Under the pieces are notes generated by a model. It was not told the DNA's origin. It saw only the letters and a program-made list of their open reading frames with translations, and ran no database searches. DNA of 21,298 nt from Candidatus Sodaliphilus limicaballi (GTDB lineage: Bacteria; Bacteroidota; Bacteroidia; Bacteroidales; Muribaculaceae), in NCBI GenBank assembly GCA_018065815.1, contig JAGHSP010000064.1, forward strand, positions 1-21,298, written 5' to 3'. Positions 13,847-21,298 of the stretch are shown in pieces; the stretch's first letter is position 1; every line of letters starts with the position of its first letter. The position numbers and the translations under genes were made by a program.

Positions 13847-14881
13847 ATGGCACTTATACTTCCCAAGCATTACAGGCAACGCCTGCTTCCCGAGACCACC
13901 GAGGTGGCTATCAAGATGGTTAAAGACTCGTTCCAGCGTCAATTATCCAAGGCGCTTAATCTGCGCCGTGTCACTGCACCGCTGTTTGTCCTTTCGGGCA
14001 CCGGCATCAATGACAACCTCAACGGCGTGGAGACTCCGGTCAACTTCACCATCGACTGCATGGGTGGCGTACGTGCCGAGGTCGTGCACTCGCTAGCCAA
14101 GTGGAAACGTGTGAAACTGGGCGCTTATGGCATAGCCCCCGACTATGGCCTATATACCGACATGAACGCGATACGCACTAGCGAAGAACTTGACAACCTG
14201 CACTCACTCTACGTGGACCAGTGGGACTGGGAGAAGGTGATACTGCCCGAGCAGCGCAGCCTCGACACGCTAGTGGCAACAGTGCGCAAGATATATGCCG
14301 CACTGCTCGAGACAGAGCAGCTGGTGTATGAGTCATTCCAGCACATCACCCCTCGTCTGCCCAAGGAGATCACGGTGATACACAGCGAGCAGCTGCTGCG
14401 CGACTATCCTGGCATGACAGCGCGTGAACGCGAAACCGAGGCGGCACGCAAGCACGGAGCTGTGTTCATCGTGGGCATAGGCGGCAAGTTGAGCAATGGC
14501 GAACCGCACGACGGACGTTCGCCCGACTATGACGACTGGAGCACTCCTAACAGCGACGGATTCATGGGGCTCAACGGCGACATCATTGTGTGGGACAGCA
14601 TCTTGGAATATCCGGTTGAACTCTCGTCGATGGGTATCCGTGTCGATGCCGAGTCGTTGTTGCGACAGCTCGAGATAGCCGGCGAACTGGGGCGCACCCA
14701 GCTGCCTTTCCACAAGTCGCTGCTCGAGGGCAAGCTGCCGCAGTCGATGGGCGGAGGTATAGGTCAGAGCCGCCTGTGCATGTTCCTGTTGCAGAAGGCC
14801 CACATAGGCGAAGTGCAGGCAAGCATCTGGCCGCAGGACCAAGTGGAGAAATGCCGTGCAGCAGGTATCACGCTCATGTGA
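13847..14881 (+). CDS. asnA: Aspartate-ammonia ligase (ammonia-dependent asparagine synthetase)
   Basis: AsnA makes asparagine from aspartate, ammonia and ATP in the cytoplasm, giving AMP and pyrophosphate. The 344-residue length is close to the usual 330 and the family motifs are present throughout: SFQRQLSKALNLRRVTAPLF near the N-terminus, KWKRVKLGAYGI, GLYTDMNAIR, RSPDYDDW, and the class-II-synthetase-like motif GGGIGQSRLCMFLL near the C-terminus, followed by HIGEVQASIWP. It has its own strong promoter and no visible AsnC-type regulator gene beside it. The gene is intact. Confidence 0.97.
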   Translation: MALILPKHYRQRLLPETTEVAIKMVKDSFQRQLSKALNLRRVTAPLFVLSGTGINDNLNGVETPVNFTIDCMGGVRAEVVHSLAKWKRVKLGAYGIAPDYGLYTDMNAIRTSEELDNLHSLYVDQWDWEKVILPEQRSLDTLVATVRKIYAALLETEQLVYESFQHITPRLPKEITVIHSEQLLRDYPGMTARERETEAARKHGAVFIVGIGGKLSNGEPHDGRSPDYDDWSTPNSDGFMGLNGDIIVWDSILEYPVELSSMGIRVDAESLLRQLEIAGELGRTQLPFHKSLLEGKLPQSMGGGIGQSRLCMFLLQKAHIGEVQASIWPQDQVEKCRAAGITLM

Positions 14882-14905
14882 TGGAATGTGTTTTGAGTGA
14901 TTTTT

Positions 14906-14936
14906 TTTGGAACTTCACGTTTTTTTCTTAAATTTG
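14906..14936 (+). promoter_or_regulatory. Promoter of the small lipoprotein gene
   Basis: -33 TTTG (14906-14909), 19-bp gap, -7 TAAATTTG (14929-14936), 42 nt before the ATG: a full consensus match, so the gene is expressed independently of asnA. Confidence 0.7.
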
Positions 14937-14978
14937 CAGTCTGCAATACTATTATTAACTCATTAACAACATTACATT

Positions 14979-15521
14979 ATGAAGAAATTCTTATTTGCTA
15001 TTTTAGCAGTAGCTGCAATGGTGTGCGTGTCTTGTACCGAAGAAAACGCAAAACCTTCTCCCACTGGTGATGCCGATGCCGACGCAAAGGCTCTCATTGA
15101 GTATCTGAACACTCGCGTTGACAGTCTCAAAACTACCGCCGATTTCGATGCTTTCCAGGCCGAGCTGGATTCACTCCAAGGCGTATATGACAAGGCTTAT
15201 ACTGACCCCGAGGCAAAGGCTAAATTTGAAGAGGCTAGCGAGAAGTACAGCAACGAGCTTGGTTTCAAGGCTAAGTTTGAAGGCAAGGCAATGGAAATCG
15301 GTCTCCAGGCTCTCAAAGAGATGGTAAGCGATCCTTCAGCACTCGAAGGTGCAGTTGACGAAGCACAGGAAGCCAAGGAAGAAGTTGAAGGCACTGCAAA
15401 AGAGGCTGCCGAAGAAGTGGGCAAGGCTGTGGAAGACGCCAAGAAAGTAGCCGACGACGCCAAGAAGAAAGCCGACGACGTGCAGAAGGCTGCCAACGCA
15501 ATAGGCAACATGCTCAAGTAA
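14979..15521 (+). CDS. Small Ala/Lys/Glu-rich lipoprotein with coiled-coil tail
   Basis: The 180-residue product has a lipoprotein signal (MKKFLFAILAVAAM, Cys19 after VCVS). The mature part is almost wholly helical: residues about 35-110 are Asp/Glu/Lys/Ala-rich, and residues 120-175 repeat short Ala-Lys-Asp/Glu heptad-like motifs (KEAAEEVGKAVEDAKKVADD), a coiled coil or extended helix. Such proteins tether to the envelope like Lpp-type lipoproteins or apolipoprotein-like proteins, but no specific homology is claimed. It is a single gene ended by the strong palindromic terminator at 15559. Confidence 0.8.
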   Translation: MKKFLFAILAVAAMVCVSCTEENAKPSPTGDADADAKALIEYLNTRVDSLKTTADFDAFQAELDSLQGVYDKAYTDPEAKAKFEEASEKYSNELGFKAKFEGKAMEIGLQALKEMVSDPSALEGAVDEAQEAKEEVEGTAKEAAEEVGKAVEDAKKVADDAKKKADDVQKAANAIGNMLK

Positions 15522-15558
15522 TTACAGCATTCTGTTGAATTGCATCCCATAAAAAACA

Positions 15559-15588
15559 GGGGTCTATTTTCCGCGGAAAATAGACCCC
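15559..15588. terminator. Bidirectional terminator, 30-bp perfect palindrome
   Basis: GGGGTCTATTTTCC-GC-GGAAAATAGACCCC is a perfect 30-bp palindrome, with AAAAAA on its left and GTTTTC on its right. It lies between the convergent lipoprotein gene and the minus-strand gene ending at 15642, so it can terminate both. Confidence 0.9.
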
Positions 15589-15641
15589 GTTTTCATGTGT
15601 CCAGTAAAAGAGGAAATAGTTTTTTATTTACCGTACACACA

Positions 15642-16460
15642 TTAGTATTCCAGCTTTAAAGTCTTCTTGTTACCGCTGGGCAATTCGTTTGTGATTTCCT
15701 CAAATCCACCTTCGGTCTTGAACACAATGCGTTGCCCTCCACTCTCTTCTCCCTGGAAGAAAGAGAAAAAGCGGGCTTGCTGCTCGGGCGACATCTTGCT
15801 GGCATCAAAATTAGGGGTGCAAGTATAAGTTGATTCTCCCGATGCGCAATCGGGACCGTAGCGCAGGTAACCATCGTCATCTAGAATCACGCCCTTGACG
15901 TCCTCGTCATAGCAGATGCTCATTGACTTGAAAAACACAATCATGTCGCCCTCGATGTGTCCTATGTGGCATGTCACGCCCTCGCCCTCAACGACACTCA
16001 CCACCATACCGGCAAAGCTGCCGTTGTCGATGGCGCTGAAATGTGCCTTAACTTCGTCGATAGAGAAAGGCAGGGTTTTCACGGCGCGGGTCTTGCTGGT
16101 GAGGACGTAGCCCACGGTTGGCCTGTCGGTATAAACGTTAATCTTGGTGTATGCTCCCGACTTGCCGAGCGGTTCGGTAAGCCACCAGTTGGCAAACGAA
16201 ACCACATCAAGGGATTCGCCCTTCTCACGCTTGTCATTGCTCCACTTGTAGTATGAGCCCTCGCCCATTTCGACTAGCATCAGTCGTGGTGCCTTGGCAC
16301 TGGGCTGGCGCATGACGTGGGTGCCCTGTTGCGTGCCGCGAATCAAGGACAGGCCAGAGGGGACCGCGTAACTAAATTCAATCGTACCGGCCGATACTGC
16401 CGGAGCCACTGCTGCCAGGGCTAGCAGCATGGCGCTGCATTTCATTAAAATTCTGTTCAT
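15642..16460 (-). CDS. Secreted protein of unknown function
   Basis: The 272-residue product has a signal peptide (about 1-24, ending AVSA; a second in-frame ATG at residue 6 is also possible) without a lipobox. The N-terminal mature region carries an SH3-like, short-strand pattern (GTHVMRQPSAKAPRLMLVEMGEGSYYKW), as in envelope proteins, and the rest is beta-rich with an acidic DEDVKGVILDDDGY patch. No catalytic motif is recognised. It follows the SGNH esterase gene by 23 bp with no promoter between, so the two likely form one transcript. Function unknown. Confidence 0.7.
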   Translation of the reverse strand: MNRILMKCSAMLLALAAVAPAVSAGTIEFSYAVPSGLSLIRGTQQGTHVMRQPSAKAPRLMLVEMGEGSYYKWSNDKREKGESLDVVSFANWWLTEPLGKSGAYTKINVYTDRPTVGYVLTSKTRAVKTLPFSIDEVKAHFSAIDNGSFAGMVVSVVEGEGVTCHIGHIEGDMIVFFKSMSICYDEDVKGVILDDDGYLRYGPDCASGESTYTCTPNFDASKMSPEQQARFFSFFQGEESGGQRIVFKTEGGFEEITNELPSGNKKTLKLEY

Positions 16461-16483
16461 AATTATATGTTTTTTATACTTTG

Positions 16484-17533
16484 TTACCAGGACATGATGT
16501 CTTTTAAGAACGGGATCAACTCACTTGCCATCGCTGCATGGCGCTTTGCCGTGGGATGCAGAGCCGTTCCATAGTCCATGCTGCCGTCGTCGGGAGTGAA
16601 ATCAAAACGGTAGATAATGCCATCGCCATCGCTGTTCAGCACCGTCTGTGCCTTGTCGAGCGAATACTTGACCACGGAGAGTTTTTCCCCATGGAGCATC
16701 GGTCCCAGCAACAGCACGACTATGGCGTGAGCATACTGGGCTCGTAAACGATTGACAAATTCAATTATCCTGCGGGCAAACACATCCTTGTCAAATTCCG
16801 GCTGGTCGCAGTCGTTAGTACCCAGATTGATGCACACCACATCAGGCACATATTGGCCGCAATCCCATTTTTCACTATCCTGTTCAGGAGAGAACAAGGT
16901 GTAAGGATAGCATGTGACCATGTCGTGGAACACACCCACCCCAGGGGTATAGCGGTCATAGTTCAGGCATATTCCCGAACGCGCAACCTGAACGCACTGG
17001 GCGTTCAGCCCTCGGGCAACCTGTTGTGCATAAGAATAGTACGCGTTGTTGACATTGCGGTAGGGATAAGACTTCATGTCGCTGTGATCTTCGTTGCCAT
17101 ATCCGCATGTGATGCTGTCGCCTATGAATTCAATCTTGCGCTGCGGCAATTCAGGTGTGTCAAGAATTTTCCCGCCGTCGTTAAGCACAAAGCCATAGAA
17201 CACCGGAGGCGCCATTTCGCCCTCGTTGCAATAGGTAATAGTCAGCTTGTGCTCGCCGGCTGGCAGTCCCGAAGCGATCTCGACAATCTTCTCGCATCTA
17301 GGACTCTCCACCTTGTAAGGTGCGATGTCGTCAAGTTCCACCATGAAATAACCGCTATAAGGAGCCATTTCCATGGCAATCGCAGTGCACTCCAACCGTG
17401 CATGAATCTGCACGCCTGGAAGCCTGAAATGAACATGGCCCAGTTCGTCGCGCTTGACACGCCCCACGTAAGCAATGCCAGGATGCGACGAGTCCACTCT
17501 ATTTTGAAACATTGATGTTAGAAATTCTGACAT
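16484..17533 (-). CDS. CE2-like SGNH/GDSL esterase
   Basis: The 349-residue protein combines an N-terminal beta-sandwich (about 15-130, GRVKRDELGHVHFRLPGVQIHARL) and a C-terminal SGNH hydrolase domain, the layout of carbohydrate esterase family 2 (deacetylases of xylan or other glycans). Ser140 lies in FIGDSITCGYGNE, Asn240 in NLGTND and His326 in LHPTAKRH. The usual Asp three residues before the His is Thr, so catalysis would rely on a Ser-His dyad, as reported for some CE2 members. No signal peptide is present and an in-frame stop precedes the ATG, so the protein appears cytoplasmic, unlike most CE2 enzymes. The promoter TAAATTTG is at 17580-17587 (minus). Confidence 0.85.
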   Translation of the reverse strand: MSEFLTSMFQNRVDSSHPGIAYVGRVKRDELGHVHFRLPGVQIHARLECTAIAMEMAPYSGYFMVELDDIAPYKVESPRCEKIVEIASGLPAGEHKLTITYCNEGEMAPPVFYGFVLNDGGKILDTPELPQRKIEFIGDSITCGYGNEDHSDMKSYPYRNVNNAYYSYAQQVARGLNAQCVQVARSGICLNYDRYTPGVGVFHDMVTCYPYTLFSPEQDSEKWDCGQYVPDVVCINLGTNDCDQPEFDKDVFARRIIEFVNRLRAQYAHAIVVLLLGPMLHGEKLSVVKYSLDKAQTVLNSDGDGIIYRFDFTPDDGSMDYGTALHPTAKRHAAMASELIPFLKDIMSW

Positions 17534-17559
17534 AATTTATAACATTATATCTCCACTTT

Positions 17560-17591
17560 AAATTTAGTGTGATTTTGTGCAAATTTAGTGT
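17560..17591 (-). promoter_or_regulatory. Esterase gene promoter with 21-bp-spaced direct repeats
   Basis: AAATTTAGTGT occurs at 17560-17570 and 17581-17591, 21 bp apart. The second copy contains the -7 box TAAATTTG of the minus-strand esterase gene (17580-17587). The first copy lies just downstream of the expected start site. This could be an operator or a duplicated promoter core. Confidence 0.45.
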
Positions 17592-17695
17592 AATAAAGTG
17601 GTTCAAGCAAGCAACAGGCTGCTCTTTTTCGTATTTTTTGTAAAAACACAAAGACGCAAGTAACTATTCGCCAATAACTTTTTTGCGCCCCCCCG

Positions 17696-17722
17696 CGCAG
17701 ATCTCGCGGATTACGCAGATTT
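17696..17722. repeat. 9-bp triplicate CGCAGATTT-like repeat
   Basis: Three abutting 9-bp units (CGCAGATCT, CGCGGATTA, CGCAGATTT). The motif is a common low-complexity intergenic tract in Bacteroidales; here it follows a poly-C stretch and lies between divergent genes. Confidence 0.6.
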
Positions 17723-17782
17723 TTATCCTCCATTAAATTAAAATAATTATCTATACTGGCATAATAATTCCCGAATTTTATC

Positions 17783-17790
17783 TAAATTTG
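17783..17790 (+). promoter_or_regulatory. -7 box of the dipeptidase operon
   Basis: TAAATTTG lies 25 nt before the ATG at 17816. No clear -33 is visible, so the leader would be short. Confidence 0.5.
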
Positions 17791-17815
17791 TGGGGTAATC
17801 ATAAATCTTACTGAT

Positions 17816-19297
17816 ATGAAACAGACATTCTATGACATCTTCAGCGAGTTGAACAAGATTCCTCGCCCGTCGCATCACGAGGGCCGTGTGGCACAGTGGC
17901 TGTGCGACTTCGCGCAAAAGCACGGTTTGAAATACCGTCGCGATGATGAGAACTGCGTGGTTATCGAGAAACCTGCTTCGCCCGGATGCGAAGACGCCGA
18001 GCCCGTGGTGATACTCAACCACATGGACATGGTGTGCGTGGCTCGCGACGGATATGAGCGCAACGGACGCAAGTTTGACCCGCTCAACGATGAGATTATA
18101 CCATATATTGACGTTGACGAGAACGGAACCCGCTGGATGAAGGCCGAGGGGACATCGCTTGGTGCCGACAACGGATTCGGTCTGTCAATGGCTCTGGCTA
18201 TACTTGCCGACGACACGCTCGTTCATCCTGCGCTCGAAGTCCTCACTACTACCAACGAGGAAGACGGCATGAGCGGTGCCGAGGCGTTGAGCCTGGATTT
18301 CATCAAGGGACGCAAGATCATCAACCTCGATTCCGAGGCCTACGACGAGATAACCGTGGGCGCTGCGGGTGCTTTCCTGCAAGTGGCCCACTGGACTCCC
18401 AGGCACGACGATGTGCCCCAGGGGTATGTGTATCGCCGCATCGTGATGGACGGCGGTCTGGGCGGACACTCTGGCGTTGACATCAACAAGGGACGCTGCA
18501 ACTGCAACCGCGAGATGGCTGTGTTCTTGGACGAAGAACTGGCCGACGGCATCATGGCAGGCCAAGTCGCTGTGTGTGCGTTCAACGGCGGCACTGCCAA
18601 CGCATCAATACCGTCGTGTGCCGATGTGGTTGTTGCCCTGCACCCCGACGTTGCCGACTCCATGGCGCAGATTGTTGCCGCGCGCAACGAGGACCTGCGC
18701 GCACGCTATGCCGCTACCGATGCGGGCATCAACATGCGCATCGAGGATGCCGCCCCCTGCGATAAGTGCATCGACAAGGCCACAGTGATGAACCTGCTGG
18801 GTTGTATTCCCGAACTGCCTTGCGGTGTGATCGAGATGCGCGACGACATGCCGGGCACAGTGATGACCAGCAACAACATAGGCGTGGTGCGCACGCTCGA
18901 CGATGAGATCACCGTGTCTTGTCACACACGCAGTTTCAGCAACGACGATATGCACGAGTTTGCCGAGGCCATCGAGGAAACCTGCCTGGGACATCTTGCC
19001 AGCGATGTGGAGCAACTCATGGACACCGGATCGTGGATGGAGAACCCCGACTCGCCGCTGCTCCAACTCACCTGCGACACGTTCAAGGACGTGCTGGGCT
19101 TTGAGCCCAAGAAGGTGGCGATGCACTTTGTGCTCGAGGCGGCCTACTATGTAGAGAAATATCCTGGCGTGGAAATGGCGTCGATGGGGCCGCTCATCAT
19201 CGAGCCCCACTCAACAAGCGAGCGAATCAACCTTGACACCGCCGACAACATCTGGCGCGTGACCGTAGAACTACTCAAACGCCTAGCAACCAAATAA
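17816..19297 (+). CDS. pepD: Aminoacyl-histidine dipeptidase (M20C, carnosinase-like)
   Basis: PepD hydrolyses Xaa-His and other dipeptides in the cytoplasm, using two zinc ions. The 493-residue length matches the family and the metal-site motifs are intact: HMD (H69, D71), GADNG (D118), TTNEEDG (E148, E149), NLDSE (D172) and a C-terminal PHSTSERINLDT carrying the last His. It has its own promoter and is the first gene of a three-gene run with the cupin (3 bp on) and the deoxyribosyltransferase-like gene (8 bp further), so all three should be cotranscribed. Confidence 0.95.
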   Translation: MKQTFYDIFSELNKIPRPSHHEGRVAQWLCDFAQKHGLKYRRDDENCVVIEKPASPGCEDAEPVVILNHMDMVCVARDGYERNGRKFDPLNDEIIPYIDVDENGTRWMKAEGTSLGADNGFGLSMALAILADDTLVHPALEVLTTTNEEDGMSGAEALSLDFIKGRKIINLDSEAYDEITVGAAGAFLQVAHWTPRHDDVPQGYVYRRIVMDGGLGGHSGVDINKGRCNCNREMAVFLDEELADGIMAGQVAVCAFNGGTANASIPSCADVVVALHPDVADSMAQIVAARNEDLRARYAATDAGINMRIEDAAPCDKCIDKATVMNLLGCIPELPCGVIEMRDDMPGTVMTSNNIGVVRTLDDEITVSCHTRSFSNDDMHEFAEAIEETCLGHLASDVEQLMDTGSWMENPDSPLLQLTCDTFKDVLGFEPKKVAMHFVLEAAYYVEKYPGVEMASMGPLIIEPHSTSERINLDTADNIWRVTVELLKRLATK

Positions 19298-19300
19298 CTT

Positions 19301-19630
19301 ATGATTATCGATTTCAACAAGATAGAAGAGCAAAGCATCCCTAACTTCAAGGGAGGAGAGAAGAGCCTCGAGGCCCGCATGTATTTTGACGGCACTAACC
19401 GTGTGCTCAAAGGGCGCCTGCAACCCGGAGCCAGCATAGGCCTGCACACCCACGACGACAGCTGCGAGATGATATTCCTCACCCGCGGCACTGCCACCGT
19501 GATCTACGACGGCGAGCGCATCACCTTGCACGAGGGCCAGTGCCATTACTGTCCCAAGGGACACAGCCACACTCTCATCAATGAGAGCGACGAAGAGATA
19601 CACATCACAGCCGTTGTCCCCCAGCAGTAA
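19301..19630 (+). CDS. Small cupin-domain protein
   Basis: The 109-residue protein is a single beta-barrel cupin with metal ligands in the standard places: H49 and H51 (GLHTHDD), E56 and a second-motif His (PKGHSH, H88/H90). Cupins of this size may be isomerases, dioxygenases or sugar- and ligand-binding proteins; the substrate is not evident. It starts 3 bp after the dipeptidase stop and is in the same operon. Confidence 0.9.
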   Translation: MIIDFNKIEEQSIPNFKGGEKSLEARMYFDGTNRVLKGRLQPGASIGLHTHDDSCEMIFLTRGTATVIYDGERITLHEGQCHYCPKGHSHTLINESDEEIHITAVVPQQ

Positions 19631-19638
19631 CCAGCAAG

Positions 19639-20073
19639 ATGAAAATCTATGTAGCGTCGTCATGGCGCAACACTTACTACCCGCACGTTGTGCTCGGCCT
19701 GCGTGAGGCAGGGCACGACGTGTATGATTTCAGAAATCCGCCCAGCGGCGACGAGGGCTTCAAGTGGTGCAACGTGGGCGAGGACTGGCTCGAGTGGACT
19801 CCGGCGCAGTACCGCGACATGCTGCAACACCCGCTGTCGCAGCGACAGTTCGTCAACGACATCGAGGCAATGCGGTCGTGCGACGCATGCGTGCTTGTGC
19901 TGCCATGCGGACGCTCGGCACACACCGAGGCAGGGTGGTTTGCCGGATGCGGGAAACCCGTCCTGGCCTACATACCAGAGAAAGTAGAGCCCGAGCTGAT
20001 GTACAAACTCTTTGCCGGCATCGCCGTCACAATGGACGAACTCACAGAAATGCTTGCACAACACAGCAAGTGA
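19639..20073 (+). CDS. Nucleoside 2-deoxyribosyltransferase-like protein
   Basis: A 144-residue protein of the NDT/Rossmann-like superfamily, with N-terminal MKIYVASSWRN, central DIEAMRSCDACVLVLPCGRSAH and TEAGWFAGCGKPVLAYI. Real NDTs exchange bases between deoxynucleosides; small relatives of this type have not all been shown to do so, and some act on nucleotides as hydrolases or sensors. The likely ligand site is around SSWRN and GRSAHTEAG. It is the last gene of the dipeptidase operon and is followed at once by a terminator. Confidence 0.75.
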   Translation: MKIYVASSWRNTYYPHVVLGLREAGHDVYDFRNPPSGDEGFKWCNVGEDWLEWTPAQYRDMLQHPLSQRQFVNDIEAMRSCDACVLVLPCGRSAHTEAGWFAGCGKPVLAYIPEKVEPELMYKLFAGIAVTMDELTEMLAQHSK

Positions 20074-20075
20074 CC

Positions 20076-20107
20076 CCCCAGTGCTGCTGGCATTGGGGTT
20101 TTATTTT
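20076..20107 (+). terminator. Intrinsic terminator of the dipeptidase operon
   Basis: CCCCAGTGC pairs with GCATTGGGG (one G-U pair) around a TGCTG loop, followed by TTTTATTTTG, 2 bp past the stop of the last gene. Confidence 0.85.
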
Positions 20108-20186
20108 GTCATGTAGTCAGCTGTTTTCTGTTCTTGATGTTCATAGAGTTTGTCGAAAAGATGTGATAATGCTTGCATAATTCTGC

Positions 20187-20194
20187 TATTTTTG
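20187..20194 (+). promoter_or_regulatory. -7 box of the beta-propeller gene
   Basis: TATTTTTG at 20187-20194 is an exact -7 match, 55 nt before the ATG at 20250. No -33 is recognised. Confidence 0.45.
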
Positions 20195-20249
20195 CGATAT
20201 TTGCAAACTAAAACACTTCTGGAATTTACAAACTAATAAATACATTTGC

Positions 20250-21167
20250 ATGGACATGAAAAAACCTTTACTATCGCTGCTTGCGCTCACTGCGGTTGCT
20301 GCTGTGGCTCAAAAGTTTGATGTGGTGGATGTGCAGCTGCTCCCGGCGACGGGGGTGGAGATGTATCACCCTGTGTTTACGCCCGACGGTAAGCAACTGC
20401 TTGTCACTAGCGAGGCCTATGACGGACTGGGTATAATCAATGTTGACGGTACTAATTACCGCTCGCTCTCTGATGCCCGCAGTGCAGGCTACTATCCTGC
20501 TGTGAGTGCCGATGGCTCCACTGTCACTTGCCGCGAGCTCGATGAGACCACGATGACTCTATCGCTCATGAACATTGACCTTGCCACTGGCAGCAAGCAC
20601 ACGTTGGAGAGTGGAATGGGGCATTTTAACCACATCAATTTGAGTGGCGACGAAGCCTTGATGGGCGTTGAGGGCAAGATGACGCGACGCAAGGTCGCTG
20701 CAAGCAATCAGGCCGAGAATAACGTGTTTGTCACCGAGGAAGATCTTAAACTCGTGGTGTACCGCAATGGCGAGCGCACTGTGGTTGATCCGCTATCAAC
20801 TCCCGATCGCGATGTGAACTATTGCTGGTCGAGCCTGTCGCCCGACAAGAAGCATCTGCTCTTTGTGGGCGGCAACAATGCCTATGTGAGCGACCTCTAC
20901 GGCGGCAATCTCGTCAATCTGGGACGCCTGCACGCTCCCGTGTGGCGCGACAATGACTATGTGGTGGCTATGGATGACCGCGACGACGGATACCGCTACA
21001 CCGCAAGTGACATTGTGATAATGGGTCGCGACGGTAACGACCGCCAGCAACTCACTGCCACATCTAGCGAGATAATGATGTTTCCCAGCGTGAGCGCGCA
21101 GGGCGACCGCATCGCCTGCCACACCCTCGAGGGGAAAGTGTATATAATGACCATCAAAGAAAGATAA
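20250..21167 (+). CDS. Periplasmic TolB/PD40-type beta-propeller protein
   Basis: The 305-residue protein has a signal peptide (first ATG MDMKKPLLSL; the ATG two codons later fits equally well) cleaved near residue 20 (AAVAQ), with no lipobox. It is built of repeated PD40/WD40-like blades: FTPDGKQLLVTSEAY, VSADGSTVTCREL, LSPDKKHLLFVGGN, DIVIMGRDGNDRQQLT and SAQGDRIACHTLEG. Such domains bind other proteins or peptidoglycan-associated complexes and are not enzymes by themselves. It is transcribed alone and no Tol-Pal genes are next to it. Its function is unknown; the fold call is good. Confidence 0.85.
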   Translation: MDMKKPLLSLLALTAVAAVAQKFDVVDVQLLPATGVEMYHPVFTPDGKQLLVTSEAYDGLGIINVDGTNYRSLSDARSAGYYPAVSADGSTVTCRELDETTMTLSLMNIDLATGSKHTLESGMGHFNHINLSGDEALMGVEGKMTRRKVAASNQAENNVFVTEEDLKLVVYRNGERTVVDPLSTPDRDVNYCWSSLSPDKKHLLFVGGNNAYVSDLYGGNLVNLGRLHAPVWRDNDYVVAMDDRDDGYRYTASDIVIMGRDGNDRQQLTATSSEIMMFPSVSAQGDRIACHTLEGKVYIMTIKER

Positions 21168-21199
21168 GATATCATTTTTTTGTAACTATGCGGCAATAC

Positions 21200-21207
21200 T
21201 AATTTTG
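21200..21207 (+). promoter_or_regulatory. -7 box pointing out of the window
   Basis: TAATTTTG at 21200-21207 matches the -7 consensus; the best TTTG upstream is at 21179-21182 (17 bp, slightly short). No open frame starts before the window ends (the ATG at 21275 stops after six codons), so the gene is likely beyond the edge. Confidence 0.4.
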
Positions 21208-21298
21208 CAGAATCCCCGCACTGATATCACTGATTTAATTTATTAAAACTGAAAGAAATTAAAATAATCTTATTCATGTTGCGCATATTAATGTAATC

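Noticed and set aside
18605..19210. 201-residue minus-strand frame inside the dipeptidase gene
   Set aside because: It overlaps an intact PepD with all metal ligands; no domain or promoter supports it.
21275..21295. Short ORF at the right edge
   Set aside because: It stops after six codons; the gene served by the promoter at 21200 must lie beyond the window.

Overview
The window looks like chromosomal DNA of a gut-type Bacteroidales (phylum Bacteroidota), possibly Muribaculaceae; the family guess is from general resemblance only. Direct support: most genes sit behind the Bacteroidota promoter pattern (TTTG-like -33, 18-21 bp gap, -7 box TAnnTTTG), Shine-Dalgarno sites are mostly absent, and the gene families are typical of the group (CarboxypepD_reg/OMP_b-brl outer-membrane protein, Nudix-type NrtR/AraR-like regulator, GYF_2-DUF3298 protein, ammonia-dependent AsnA, M20C dipeptidase). 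No rRNA, tRNA, insertion sequence, integrase or CRISPR array is visible.

Layout. 1-640 is noncoding, with a degenerate 22-26 bp tandem repeat and three consecutive perfect hairpins. 641-3109 is an outer-membrane beta-barrel protein. 3133-3630 (minus) is a GNAT acetyltransferase, probably with a leaderless or near-leaderless transcript. 3738-4304 is a flavin reductase-like protein; a terminator between convergent genes separates it from a CobW/COG0523 GTPase (4401-5732, minus) with a very long His/Asp loop. 5943-8409 is a four-gene, less GC-rich cassette: a Sel1/TPR protein, two tandem paralogues of a phage-type small protein, and an unrecognised protein. It ends in an 8-bp satellite shared with the convergent lipoprotein/EamA transporter pair (8462-10073, minus).

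10233-12093 is a Nudix winged-helix regulator followed by a secreted clan-A glycoside hydrolase, with a palindrome over the likely start site that may be an autoregulatory operator. 12230-13387 (minus) is the GYF_2-TM-DUF3298 protein. A 459-bp noncoding gap with a strong orphan hairpin precedes asnA (13847-14881). Next come a small coiled-coil lipoprotein (14979-15521), a bidirectional terminator, and a minus-strand pair: a CE2-like SGNH esterase and a secreted protein of unknown role (17533 down to 15642). 17816-20073 is a tight operon of aminoacyl-histidine dipeptidase, cupin and a nucleoside deoxyribosyltransferase-like protein, closed by a terminator. 20250-21167 is a periplasmic beta-propeller protein; a further promoter at 21200 points out of the window.

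Most of the window is ordinary housekeeping and accessory metabolism. The best candidate for something undescribed is the cassette 5943-8409. Secondary interest lies in the structured noncoding stretches (211-304, 13530-13680), the metal-binding loop of the CobW protein and the regulator-operator arrangement at 10199-10233. All functional calls are from reading the translations by eye; no database search was run.
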